The notes below the pieces were generated by a model, which saw only the letters and a program-made list of their open reading frames with translations, was not told the DNA's origin and did not search any database. Positions 52,057 through 60,997 of a stretch of DNA of 64,000 nucleotides are shown here, in pieces (position 1 is the stretch's first letter; each line of letters begins with the position of its first letter). This stretch comes from CAYRUD01 sp964427425 (GTDB taxonomy: Bacteria; Chlamydiota; Chlamydiia; Chlamydiales; FEN-1388). The stretch spans positions 62,001-126,000 of the forward strand of contig CAYRUD010000012.1 in assembly GCA_964427425.1 (NCBI GenBank). The letters run 5' to 3'. The translations under genes were made by a program, and so were the position numbers.

Positions 52057-55000
52057 GCCTCTTTTCACACCGGCGCCATTCTTCTTTGCCCGTATTCCTG
52101 TTTGCCCTATAGAGCAATGCGACTATATCTTATCTGCGAATGACTGGCTCAAAGTATTAACTGATTACTACGAAACGACAAGTCTTTTTCGTGAGGCGAT
52201 TTTGGTCGCGTCACCTTCTTTGTATACATCATTATCGAAAAGGGAAGGTAAGATTTCTGAGCAATGCGGAGGAAGTCTTCTCAACTATGCCTTACGAATG
52301 GGAAATCGGGCGACTCCCTTCGGTCTTTTCTCATGTGTAGCTATGGGACAGTGGAGCTCGAGCACTAATATTACGTTTAACATGAGCCACACAAAAAAAC
52401 GCGCAAGACCAGATATGGACTGGGTACACTCTCTTGTGCAGAATCTATATCAAAATGAATGGGCTTTCAAATCACTTTCAGTTAGGGCCAATCCCTTATC
52501 ACTACTACAAGGGAACAGATTATACGTAACCTATCTACTCTATAGCGGAGAGCGTGATAAAGAATCAGACAAAAAAGTATCCATTCGTCTCACCCAACTT
52601 ATCAAAACTATTTTAAGCTTTTGTAGAGAGCCGATCAAGATTGACCAAATTCTAGAGAAACTATCTGCACATATCCCAAATCTAGACTTAAAAAAGACTG
52701 AAGAATTACTTAAGAAACTTTATGAGCAGCAAATTCTCATACCAACACTGCTCCCCTCCCTTTTAGAACCACGACAAATTGAAAATTCCTTACACGATTT
52801 AGCTTCAAATCTTGTTCAGAAGATATGTAACTATAATGAGACACTACCTAGTGAAGGTGAAGACATACTTCAACAACTTTACAAAGAGATGGAGGCTATA
52901 AAACCATCTAAAGCATATCTTCAAATCGATACCGCATATAATACGCCTTTATCTCTACAACAAGAAATAGCAGATGAATTAGGGAGCGCGGTAGAGCTAC
53001 TTTGGAAAATATCCTCCGCTAAAAATGCATTTCCTTATCTTACTACATATCACACAAGGTTTCTTGAAAAGTACGGCACTCAAAGAACGGTTCCTCTCCT
53101 TGAGCTACTGCAAAACGAAAAGGGGCTAGGAGCCCCTGAGTATGATCAGCCTCTGACTACGACATTTGAATCAAAATATATGGAAATGTGGGAAAAGTGG
53201 CTCGGACAAGCATGGCAAGAAGCAATGAGAAATGGCGATAACGAGATTATAATTGACGATAGTTTGGTCGATCAGTTTCGAGCGCTAGATAAACATACAT
53301 ATAGCGAAGGCGCCGCTCCTTTATCACTCGATGCCTTCTGCAAGATTCTTGCTCATTCGCAAGAGGATATAGATAATAACAAGTATCAGATCCTCCTGTC
53401 TCAAGTTACATGGCAAGGATGTAGTTCTATCGGAAGATTCTTAGATATTCTTCCACAAGCCCAAAGCAGCGTACATAGTTTCTTAAAAAAAGAAGAAGAG
53501 CTCGAGCCAGACGCTCTTTTCTTCGAAGTTTCTTATTGGCCTTCACCTGCCCGCTCTGCAAACGTTGCTATCCATCCGTGTCTAAGAAATTATCGATTGG
53601 ATGTATCAAACTTTAAACAGAGCGATCAAGAGCTTTCTTTAGAAGATATTTATGTAGGAGCGACTCTGAAGAGGCTTTATTTAACACGTAAAGATGGCAA
53701 AAAAGAAATCATCGCGACGAGAGGAAACGTCTTAAATCGTTCTTTCGCGCCCACCCCAATACGCTTTATGCTTGATGTTTCTTTAGCCAGAAACCAATTA
53801 ATACTTCCATTCTCATGGGGACGATTGGAAGATAATGCCGTATTTTTACCACGTGTCCGCTATGGAAAAACAATCCTTTCTCCAGCAATATGGAACTACC
53901 TGCCGCTTCATCCAGAAAACGCTAGTCCTGATGAGATGCTTTCCATACTTAAGACATGGGCAGAAAAATGGAGATTGCCAAAGCGTTTTGTTCTGATGAA
54001 GGGTGACCAACTTCAGCTCATGGATCGAGAACACCCTGCTCATATGAAAGAAATTGCGCTCCAAATGAAGAAAAAAGCGCCTCTACGATTTATGGAAAAC
54101 CTCAACCATGCATGGGTTCAAGGAGATAAGGGGCATCATACGTCAGAAATAGTCATTTCGTATGTAAAAAGCAGAGCGTTTGCGAAAAGAGATGAGTCAT
54201 TTACGCCGCAAGCTTTTAATCCAATCTCGCATGAAGAGCGGTGGAAGAATCCTGGAAGTGATTGGCTGTTTATCAAATTGTATGTAGCAAAAGAGAGTAT
54301 GGATCGATTTCTTCTTGAGCATATCAATCCATTCACCATGTCCTGCGCTCAGAAGAATGCGATTTATCACTGGTTTTTCATTCGATATTACGACCCAGAC
54401 CCTCACCTTCGCATCAGGATGCAGATTGCATCTCAAGAGCAGTTCAATCATATTATCCCATTGTTAGGAGAAAGAACAACACGTTGGATTAAGGACGGCC
54501 TTATTAAGAATATTTCACTGAACAGCTATGAGAGAGAAATCGAGCGCTATGGTGGAATAGAACTCATCGACGAGGCAGAAAAGGTATTTTGTGCAGACTC
54601 GCTGTCAACCATTCACCTCTTACAAGCATCTTTAAATAATAGATCTAAGATTACTGAGCCTGTGCTTCGTACTGTAAGCGCAATCAGTTTTTTAAGAGGC
54701 TTTGGTTTACACCACAGAGAAATGATCGAGCTTTTACAGAATCAGGATATTGACTCAGAAAATCTAGAGGGGTTTCGTCAGCATAAACATGCGCTCATTA
54801 CTTTTACAAAAGCGTTAGATGAAGAATGCGCTCCCGCGGAGATTATTGTACTAAAAGAAGCGGCATCAATCCGAGAGCCTTTTCAAAAGCAATACTGCCT
54901 TAGAGCGCATACTCTTCCGCCATCGGAGCTCTTTGCAATATATGATAGCATGCTGCACATGCACTATAATCGCTTAGGATGCGACTTAAAAGAAGAGCAG

Positions 55001-55090
55001 CAGTCTAGGATTTATGCTCTACATACCCTGCGACTATTGGAAAAGCACACCACTTACTATCAACTTCCAAAGGCTGAATCAGATAATTGA
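52049..55090 (+). CDS. lanB: Lanthipeptide dehydratase LanB (full length)
   Basis: A 1013-residue class I dehydratase that glutamylates Ser/Thr of the precursor using Glu-tRNA and then eliminates glutamate. The N-terminus shows EAILVASPSLYTSL and NYALRMGNRATPFGLFSCVAMGQW (about residue 83), standard for the LanB glutamylation domain. The C-terminal elimination (SpaB_C) domain is fused: DWLFIKLYVAKESMDRFLL, then WFFIRYYDPDPHLRIRMQ (about 778), then EREIERYGGIELIDEAEKVF. NisB is of similar size. The ATG at 52049 overlaps the lanC stop; an ATG at 52010 would overlap by 47 bases. The gene ends 13 bp before the left end of the integrative island. Confidence 0.93.
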   Translation: MREPLFTPAPFFFARIPVCPIEQCDYILSANDWLKVLTDYYETTSLFREAILVASPSLYTSLSKREGKISEQCGGSLLNYALRMGNRATPFGLFSCVAMGQWSSSTNITFNMSHTKKRARPDMDWVHSLVQNLYQNEWAFKSLSVRANPLSLLQGNRLYVTYLLYSGERDKESDKKVSIRLTQLIKTILSFCREPIKIDQILEKLSAHIPNLDLKKTEELLKKLYEQQILIPTLLPSLLEPRQIENSLHDLASNLVQKICNYNETLPSEGEDILQQLYKEMEAIKPSKAYLQIDTAYNTPLSLQQEIADELGSAVELLWKISSAKNAFPYLTTYHTRFLEKYGTQRTVPLLELLQNEKGLGAPEYDQPLTTTFESKYMEMWEKWLGQAWQEAMRNGDNEIIIDDSLVDQFRALDKHTYSEGAAPLSLDAFCKILAHSQEDIDNNKYQILLSQVTWQGCSSIGRFLDILPQAQSSVHSFLKKEEELEPDALFFEVSYWPSPARSANVAIHPCLRNYRLDVSNFKQSDQELSLEDIYVGATLKRLYLTRKDGKKEIIATRGNVLNRSFAPTPIRFMLDVSLARNQLILPFSWGRLEDNAVFLPRVRYGKTILSPAIWNYLPLHPENASPDEMLSILKTWAEKWRLPKRFVLMKGDQLQLMDREHPAHMKEIALQMKKKAPLRFMENLNHAWVQGDKGHHTSEIVISYVKSRAFAKRDESFTPQAFNPISHEERWKNPGSDWLFIKLYVAKESMDRFLLEHINPFTMSCAQKNAIYHWFFIRYYDPDPHLRIRMQIASQEQFNHIIPLLGERTTRWIKDGLIKNISLNSYEREIERYGGIELIDEAEKVFCADSLSTIHLLQASLNNRSKITEPVLRTVSAISFLRGFGLHHREMIELLQNQDIDSENLEGFRQHKHALITFTKALDEECAPAEIIVLKEAASIREPFQKQYCLRAHTLPPSELFAIYDSMLHMHYNRLGCDLKEEQQSRIYALHTLRLLEKHTTYYQLPKAESDN

Positions 55091-55103
55091 CTTGAAAGAG
55101 ATA

Positions 55104-55148
55104 TGCCTGAAGCCAGGATCGAACTGACGACCTACGCATTACGAATGC
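55104..55148 (-). repeat. Left attachment repeat (displaced tRNA-Thr 3' segment)
   Basis: 45 bases identical to 62562-62606: the anticodon-stem to 3'-end part of tRNA-Thr on the minus strand. The remaining 5' part of a tRNA is absent, so this copy is not a functional gene. It begins 13 bases after the lanB stop. Confidence 0.93.
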
Positions 55149-55681
55149 TAATTATCAATCAAATCGGGCATCAAACACAACAATACAAAACAAATAGCAA
55201 CATGAATATCAAAGACATACGCTTATTTATTTGATTGTTATGACTTGCCATTAATTGCCTGTTATTTTCTTTAATTCCCCCACTCTTCCCCCCAATACAA
55301 TCGGGACAAGATGACATCGTATATCGAGAATTCAACAGCACGTTGAGGCCATATTTTTTACCTTATTTGAAAGACATTACCATTCTTTAAAATTGTATCA
55401 AATTTTGAAGTCTGTTTACTCCTTAGGCGTAGGAATTATCTTTAACTTTAGTCAAATGTACTCCCCTTACTTGAGTGATGATCTGAAGCAAGTAGGGGGC
55501 ATATTCCTGCTAGTCTTTCTGAGTAGGTTAAAAAGGAAAGAATAAATTGGTGGAAAAAATTTTTAATTCTAAAGTTGAGCAACTTAGTTAATATATTTTA
55601 CTAACTTCTCATCAAAACATTTAATTTAAATAATTTAAAATATTATAATTTATTATTTTTTAATAATTTTGAGGGGATATT
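55149..55681. other. Left end of the island, mostly noncoding
   Basis: Contains the C-rich doublet at 55271-55295 shared with the right end and an inverted repeat (CCCCTTACTTG about 55460 with CAAGTAGGGG about 55490). A plus-strand frame open from about 55318 to its stop near 55545 (ending FLLVFLSRLKRKE) has no good start and is not recognised. The last 120 bases are extremely AT-rich and probably hold the promoter of the 55682 gene. Confidence 0.5.
55271..55295. promoter_or_regulatory. Candidate integrase arm-type site, left
   Basis: TTAATTCCCCCACTCTTCCC followed by CCCAA: two C5-6 runs after TTAAT. A near copy (TTAATCCCCCAAACATCCCC) is at 62502-62524 at the other end of the island. Function as an integrase binding site is inferred from symmetry about the attachment repeats. 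Confidence 0.4.
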
Positions 55682-55984
55682 ATGTTCATTAGCTTGTTAA
55701 TGAAAATGTTTTTTATGTCGACTTTGTGTTTTTGCACACTCACTACGACGGGAGCTTGTAAGATTTATGCGGATAGTCATGAACGTACAGTTCTTATTAA
55801 CAACTGTAGATTAATCGTAGCCCACATTAACGAATATTACGCGAGCATTGGAGCGATGAGATCATCAGCTCGAATAAATGAAATAAAAGGCCAATTGACA
55901 TTGTATTTGCAAAAAGTTGGCTCTCGAGAATCTTCTCTTTTGTTAGAAGAACTACAGAGATCTAATTTTGAGGCATTTTTGTAG
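55682..55984 (+). CDS. Small exported protein of the island
   Basis: A 100-residue protein with an N-terminal hydrophobic segment (SLLMKMFFMSTLCFCTLTTTG) that looks like a signal peptide, followed by a helical mature part (ADSHERTVLINNCRLIVAHINEYYASIG) with Cys residues at 26 and 42. GAGGGG stands 5 bases before the ATG, so it is likely expressed. It is the only intact plus-strand gene of the island and, with an AT-rich promoter region, looks like cargo. I recognise no family. Confidence 0.6.
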   Translation: MFISLLMKMFFMSTLCFCTLTTTGACKIYADSHERTVLINNCRLIVAHINEYYASIGAMRSSARINEIKGQLTLYLQKVGSRESSLLLEELQRSNFEAFL

Positions 55985-56197
55985 GTGAAACTTACAGCAT
56001 TTTCGTCAGTACATGCCAATGTGTTAGTGCAGCAAAGTAACATAAGCTAATCAAAATACGATGTGGCTATGTATTTATTTTAATCTTATCGAATGGTGTA
56101 TTGAGGACTTACGAAGTATGGTAGGCAAGAGGAGCAGCTAGGGATGGACTTTAAGCATATTCTTCACTAGTAAATATATTTTTCTAATTACAATAGA

Positions 56198-56755
56198 GGT
56201 ATGTAGAGTATACAGCCTGGACTACTGCTCTTCGTCCACATCACATCCAAAGCGATTAAAATGCATGTGGACCATACTATCATAAATTGCGAAGAGATTT
56301 GATGGCGCAAGAGATTCTTGCGCTATTTGGACATATTGCATTTGACATAGAGCTAGAATTGTTATTGCTTCATGTATAATACCAATATTAGGAGAAGAGG
56401 ATGTTTTCTCATCTAAAGCTCTTATAAGGATAAGCAGCTCATTCTTGTGCTAGCGAAACCCTGCTGGTTTCTTTAAGTCAATGTCTTGGTTTTGCAAAAG
56501 CTCAACCATTTCTCGACGTTGCAGGCCAGATCCCTTTAGAAAACTAATTGCGCTTAGGGTTCGAAGCACGATAGGATGCTAGGCAATCTTAGAGCAATTG
56601 TTTGATGCTGTATTTAAAAGATGAATGAGCGCAAGCGAGTCAGAGCAAAATATTTTTTCAGTTTGTTCCATGAGGGCTTCTCCACCATAGCGTTCTATCT
56701 CTCTTTCGTGACTTTTTAGTGAAATATCTGTAATAAGGCCAAATTTTAGGTAGTC
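56198..56755 (-). pseudogene. Decayed copy of the lanB C-terminal domain
   Basis: Read on the minus strand, one uninterrupted frame matches the C-terminal ~190 residues of the intact LanB: ISLKSHEREIERYGGEALMEQ, then VLRTLSAISFLKGSGLQRRE, MVELLQNQDID, LFAIYDSMVHMHFNRFGCD, ending SRLYTLHT. There is no frameshift over 558 bases, but amber codons occur at 56579-56581, 56450-56452 and 56222-56224, and one more just upstream at 56756-56758. Two of them align with CAG-type glutamines of LanB (FRQHKH, EEQQSR). The rest of lanB is missing. It therefore derives from a second lanthipeptide dehydratase gene, now nonfunctional. Confidence 0.85.
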
Positions 56756-56929
56756 CTAAACAAGTAGTGATTTCAAATTATCATTGTATTCACAAATAAG
56801 CATCTTGATGAGACAGATATGTTTTCGATTTTCTTTGAAAAAGAGAGCGTTTTCCTCGCCAATCTTGCATAGAGAGCGCTGCCCTTTTGATCTTACTTAA
56901 TAAAATGTGGAAGTAATCATTAAGTAACA

Positions 56930-57505
56930 CTATGACAAGCTTTCCCCTTTTATTTCGTATTTCCACCACTGTTTAGATAAATTATTGAAAGTTCTCGTGT
57001 GCATTCTCTTTGGCTTTTGTCCAAAGCTTCCTCCTCTATCTAATAAAAATGATTCTATCTTGGATTGCCTCCTTCTGAGTCTTAAAAAAACATCTTCTCT
57101 TTGCGATCTATATCCAAGGCATAGACAGTGCCTGCAATAGAATGAATGCACAGCATAATACAGTTTCCTCACGCGTCTATGACACTTATTGTTTGGACAC
57201 GAAAACCAACTTCGTTGATTCCCCACATGGGAATAAGTATTGAGAATGTCAATTTTAGCTGTTAAGTTTTGGTTCTTTCTATCCAGGATATAAATAGCAT
57301 GCTCACCGATAACTAGGTCGTGATTGATTGCTTCTCCAATATTCAAGACATATCTCTTACGATCTTTCCCTCCTCTATCTAGCAAATTGAGAGAATCTAT
57401 TGAAAAGAAGCTTTCAGTAAGTAATTTTGGCACATGCTTGATACGACGCCAGTATGAATACCAAAAGCTTGGGTCCTTTTTTATCGAAATCATCGGTGAA
57501 ATCAT
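56930..57505 (-). CDS. Zinc-ribbon protein of integrative elements
   Basis: A 191-residue protein. The middle holds a treble-clef or ribbon motif: WFSCPNNKCHRRVRKLYY then FYCRHCLCLGYRSQRE, i.e. C-x4-C ... C-x2-C with the typical ending YRSQRE. I recall this type from integrated phage-like elements, where it accompanies integrases; its role is unknown. The C-terminus is basic (RLRRRQSK) and could bind DNA. A second ATG at 57493 has a better spacing to AAAAGGG and may be the start. It follows the DUF3987 gene in the same direction. Confidence 0.7.
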   Translation of the reverse strand: MISPMISIKKDPSFWYSYWRRIKHVPKLLTESFFSIDSLNLLDRGGKDRKRYVLNIGEAINHDLVIGEHAIYILDRKNQNLTAKIDILNTYSHVGNQRSWFSCPNNKCHRRVRKLYYAVHSFYCRHCLCLGYRSQREDVFLRLRRRQSKIESFLLDRGGSFGQKPKRMHTRTFNNLSKQWWKYEIKGESLS

Positions 57506-57562
57506 CCCTTTTATTTTTCAGGACAAAAGAGCCAAAAGCCAGCTCCTTGCCCTGAAAACACT

Positions 57563-59059
57563 CTATAAGCTTTGTTTAAGAATCAAAGGATTTACCTCAT
57601 AGAGAATACTTCTGCGATGAGGCACAGGTTCAATTGCTTTAAGCCTAATGTGCCCAGTCTCCTCCAAGAGCTCTAATACTGGATCGATTTCGGAGACCTT
57701 ACTGAAGCACGATCTTAGAGCTCTATAGCAATCTCTTCGTGAAAACTCAGCACGCCTATTTCTTACGATCCATGAGAGAACTGCACCCACACTCTCTAGA
57801 CTTTCATTAGATCTAAAAAGATCAAAAACAGCTAAAGCATGGTCCTGAAGATATCTTCCTATTTTAATTGCAGCAAACATCTCATTTTTTTGGACTAAGT
57901 TTTCCTCCCCAGCCTGCGTGACATCTCGCATAATATGTATAAGAGCAGATAAGCGGGCAATAGCTCCAGGGAGCTTTCCTGCCCAATCTCGAAAAGAAGC
58001 AAAAGGACCATCATCGCCCATGAGAACTTCTATGTAACGTGAGTAATCACCCCAAAGAGCAAGCGCTTCATCTGAAATTTGAAGAAGTTGGTAACACCCC
58101 CTAGATTCGATAGATCTTGTTTTCGTTAATAGCTTTAAAATAGCCTCATGGTAGTTCTTTTGGACGATTTGATTGATTGGTAATTCATTGAAAGTGCGTG
58201 AGCCAATATTTGAGGAGGGAAGAGAATACATAAATCTAGCTATCAACCCTCTTCCTCGAAACATCTTATTTTCCGAAAGACCTTTTAGATGACTTGGCTG
58301 AGGGGATAATCCCAGTGTTAGTAAAGGTGAGTCTAAAAATATAGGAGGTCTACCAGATCGATTGACGCGGCAAGAGGTACCTGCATGGGCTTTCAAAAAA
58401 AGATCTAAGTTGGGTATCCCACCAGTGTATCGCCCTGCCAGAATATCAAAGATTCCCGCCTCATCACTCAAAATTGACATACACTCGAAATTCTCTTGCA
58501 TTAGGGATGCAAGGTTTTCAGGTGTAATATCAGAAGTCCATAGTTGAGGAATACTTGGAGAGACCTTTAAAAGCTTTTCTAATGAGATAATTTCTCTAGA
58601 CAATCTCTCGAAATCATCTTCACTTGCCTTTCCAGCTTTTAATCTCATTTCCTTGATTCGAGCTTCTATCGTTTTATTTCTCGCTTCTATCTCCTCTTTT
58701 AATGGTATTACTTGTTTCTTAAGGTCGCTCTCAAATCCAACTAACGGACGAATACAAGCAGATTGCACGGCACTTTTTCTTGAACCTGAAGCTAAGGCAA
58801 CAGCAACCCATATGTTAATCGGTTCTCGATAATCTGATTTAATTTGTATTTCATATGTTTTTTGAGCCGCAGTAGCTATCACTGATAATACCATAAAAGC
58901 TGACAAGTCAACTGGAGTCTCTGTTGAGCGAGCTAACTCATGAATGAATTCCTCGTATGGAGAGGGAAAGACATCCTTGGGCCATTCTTTTAAAGAAATT
59001 CCCCTGATTTTTTCAGGGGGCGCCCAATCTTCTTGATTTAGAGAAGGGCTTGTCATCAT
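57563..59059 (-). CDS. DUF3987 (YfjI-like) protein of the island
   Basis: A 498-residue protein with the DUF3987 pattern: PVDLSAFMVLSVIATAAQKTYEIQ, IWVAVALASGSRKSAVQSAC, where GSRKSA replaces a Walker A, WTSDITPENLASLMQEN, ILSDEAGIFDILAGRYTGG, and MFRGRGLIARFMYSLPSS. Such proteins are common in integrated elements next to primase or regulator genes and probably act in element replication. The gene starts in an ATGA overlap with the upstream small gene. It is intact. Confidence 0.82.
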   Translation of the reverse strand: MMTSPSLNQEDWAPPEKIRGISLKEWPKDVFPSPYEEFIHELARSTETPVDLSAFMVLSVIATAAQKTYEIQIKSDYREPINIWVAVALASGSRKSAVQSACIRPLVGFESDLKKQVIPLKEEIEARNKTIEARIKEMRLKAGKASEDDFERLSREIISLEKLLKVSPSIPQLWTSDITPENLASLMQENFECMSILSDEAGIFDILAGRYTGGIPNLDLFLKAHAGTSCRVNRSGRPPIFLDSPLLTLGLSPQPSHLKGLSENKMFRGRGLIARFMYSLPSSNIGSRTFNELPINQIVQKNYHEAILKLLTKTRSIESRGCYQLLQISDEALALWGDYSRYIEVLMGDDGPFASFRDWAGKLPGAIARLSALIHIMRDVTQAGEENLVQKNEMFAAIKIGRYLQDHALAVFDLFRSNESLESVGAVLSWIVRNRRAEFSRRDCYRALRSCFSKVSEIDPVLELLEETGHIRLKAIEPVPHRRSILYEVNPLILKQSL

Positions 59060-59418
59060 ACCCTCCTTCTAGTAAGATTGTTCTGAGTGCAGCTTCCATT
59101 TCCCTTCTCATATGCCGATGTAGAAGGGAAATATTCTTTTAAAGCCTCTTTGATAATAGATTTATCTTCAGAAGAAATATAGTACTCTCCAGGCAAGCAA
59201 CGATTGCCATCTCTATCAAGCACACTGTAGCGCCGAGTCTTTATTAAATCCCTGAATCCCTGCTTTCTTAATTCAAAGATAACCTGACATGGATTAAGAG
59301 CGCCAATTAGTGATTCCATCTCTCTTACTGAAATACTTTCTTGATTAAGAAGAGCCTCTATAGCGCGTCTTTGTCGAGGCCCTTTGATAGACACTTTTAA
59401 GCTCATACATGACCTCAT
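59056..59418 (-). CDS. Small winged-helix-like DNA-binding protein
   Basis: A 120-residue protein. Residues ~14-60 (QRRAIEALLNQESISVREMESLIGALNPCQVIFELRKQGF) follow the helix-turn-helix plus wing pattern seen in small element-encoded regulators that read 'R-A-I-x-A-L ... S-x-R-E-L-D ... N-x-x-x-x-I-x-x-L-R-x-x-G'. Its start ATG lies in the ATGA overlap with the preceding gene's stop, and its own stop overlaps the DUF3987 gene, so three genes are translationally linked. Role inferred: regulation or initiation of element replication. Confidence 0.68.
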   Translation of the reverse strand: MRSCMSLKVSIKGPRQRRAIEALLNQESISVREMESLIGALNPCQVIFELRKQGFRDLIKTRRYSVLDRDGNRCLPGEYYISSEDKSIIKEALKEYFPSTSAYEKGNGSCTQNNLTRRRV

Positions 59419-59633
59419 GCTTTGTTATTGATTGAATCAACCCATTGAAAGTAGGCTAACTCATCAATGAGAACTCTTCTGCCAATGCGCTTTACAACTT
59501 TATCAAAACCATTTTGATTAGCATGAAATACAAGGTGACGTAATCCTCCGAGCGATGGATATGAGTGATACTTTGGCCACTCTGTTAAAGGAATTAAGCG
59601 ACGTATCGGTATATGTATGTCTTTTGCTTCCAT
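59415..59633 (-). CDS. Excisionase/AlpA-like small protein
   Basis: A 72-residue basic protein: IRRLIPLTEWPKYHSYPSLGGLRHLVFHANQNGFDKVVKRIGRRVLIDELAYFQWV. It has the form of MerR-like excisionase or AlpA proteins of integrated elements (helix-turn-helix, then the beta-hairpin 'GRRVLID' and 'F-x-W-V'). It may set the direction of recombination together with the integrase. It heads the three-gene overlapping unit. The 230 bases upstream (59634-59863) contain no gene and probably hold its promoter. Confidence 0.72.
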   Translation of the reverse strand: MEAKDIHIPIRRLIPLTEWPKYHSYPSLGGLRHLVFHANQNGFDKVVKRIGRRVLIDELAYFQWVDSINNKA

Positions 59634-59863
59634 TATTCCTCGTTTATTTTTTAACAGTTTTCAGTATCAGCAAATACATAGTGATACTTTGCAGTAGCTT
59701 ATGAGAGGTTTTTTTTGATTTTCAATTAAATGAAGATGTTGAAGAAATATAAATAAGGTGAAGCAGAGTTCACCTTATTTATAGAGAGGAGAAACATTGG
59801 AGGCGGAGGAGTCGAAAAATGAAGTGAAGAAGTGGAGGAGTCTTCTGTGTCCAATTAACTTGA

Positions 59864-60997
59864 TCACAAATCTTTAGAAGAAACTTTACGTCTATGCAGA
59901 TGCTCCTTATAGACCCATTTCTTAATTGTTTCGAGTGTGTACGGAGGTTCTTTCCCTTCCCAAACATATTTTCTAAGAAGGTGATGACTAGCAATTTCTT
60001 TTACTGTGAGGGTATTGTCATAGTAATGTATAAGCCTTGCTAAAGCTCTACTTTTAAGCCGATCTTGAATGAATTTCTCGTTGTATCCTCTTGAATATTT
60101 TTGGAGTTCACTGCGTTTCAGATCACATAGATTCATTACAGCATTAAAATGCTTTTTTTGTTCCTCCTCATTTTGGATGATCTCTTGAAGCGCTTTATTA
60201 GCTATCCAGCGTATCTCCTTAGAAAGTCTGCTATATAAGTTCTCCAATTTAGTGCTTAACTCTATTGTAGATTCTCTCTCCTCAGCAAAATCAGTATTTA
60301 GGGAACTTGAATCCTCAAGCGGCTCTCTCTTAAATGAATAACCAGAGGCTATCCTTGCCCGTAATGCAGATGCAAGGAGTTCAGGTGTTATAGATTGTCC
60401 TGGCCATGACAGGTTTTGACGAATTCTCATTGAGGAAAAAAGAGCTGTTAAATTGTATTCATTATGGAAAACTTTAGGGAAATATCGAAGATCAATAAGA
60501 TCTCTCTCGTGAATATATTTCTCTAATTCAACTGCGATAAATATTTTTTGTCGCTTAGCCCATTCAATAACTGTTTGGGGCACCAATAAATTTTCTCTAG
60601 GTGCACCTTCCACCGAAACTTTTATTACGGTCTGAGTTTTAAGCTCTCTCTGAAAGAGCTGGTAAATATTCTTCCAATAATCAAGTTTGTTTTTAGGAAG
60701 AACTATTTTCCTTGCTACATACTCTTTAAAGTCAATGCGCTCGTTACTATTCTCATCAACTGACCCTTTTAATCGGTATGCCTCAGCAAAAATAGGATTG
60801 AGGGACAATATAGTTGATAAAGTTTCAGGATCAATTACAGGAATGCCCATAATAAGGCAAAATGCTTGGCTCACTGTCCAATATGGCGCAAAGGCGTATA
60901 AAGAGAAGTCTGGAGTCTTACTTAAGAGTGATTGATCAACACTATTACATCTATGATTCCCTAGTTTCTCTAAAATCACGCTTTCATTAATTATCAT
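59864..60997 (-). CDS. Unknown island protein coupled to the integrase
   Basis: A 377-residue protein that I do not recognise. It starts in an ATGA overlap with the integrase stop. The N-terminal part has a Trp/Tyr-containing segment (FAPYWTVSQAFCLIMGIPVIDPETL), the middle is helical with a charged stretch, and the C-terminus is basic and helix-turn-helix-like (LTVKEIASHHLLRKYVWEGKEPPYTLETIKKWVYK), suggesting DNA binding. No membrane segments. By position it is a recombination or regulatory partner. Confidence 0.62.
   Translation of the reverse strand: MIINESVILEKLGNHRCNSVDQSLLSKTPDFSLYAFAPYWTVSQAFCLIMGIPVIDPETLSTILSLNPIFAEAYRLKGSVDENSNERIDFKEYVARKIVLPKNKLDYWKNIYQLFQRELKTQTVIKVSVEGAPRENLLVPQTVIEWAKRQKIFIAVELEKYIHERDLIDLRYFPKVFHNEYNLTALFSSMRIRQNLSWPGQSITPELLASALRARIASGYSFKREPLEDSSSLNTDFAEERESTIELSTKLENLYSRLSKEIRWIANKALQEIIQNEEEQKKHFNAVMNLCDLKRSELQKYSRGYNEKFIQDRLKSRALARLIHYYDNTLTVKEIASHHLLRKYVWEGKEPPYTLETIKKWVYKEHLHRRKVSSKDL

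Noticed and set aside
55104..55148. A second tRNA gene at the left end of the island
   Set aside because: Only the 3' part is present; the acceptor 5' strand, D arm and the 5' side of the anticodon stem are missing. It is an attachment-site remnant.
55318..55545. Plus-strand open stretch ending in FLLVFLSRLKRKE at the left end of the island
   Set aside because: It lacks a plausible start codon and ribosome site and matches nothing known to me. It could be the end of a deleted gene, but evidence is too thin.
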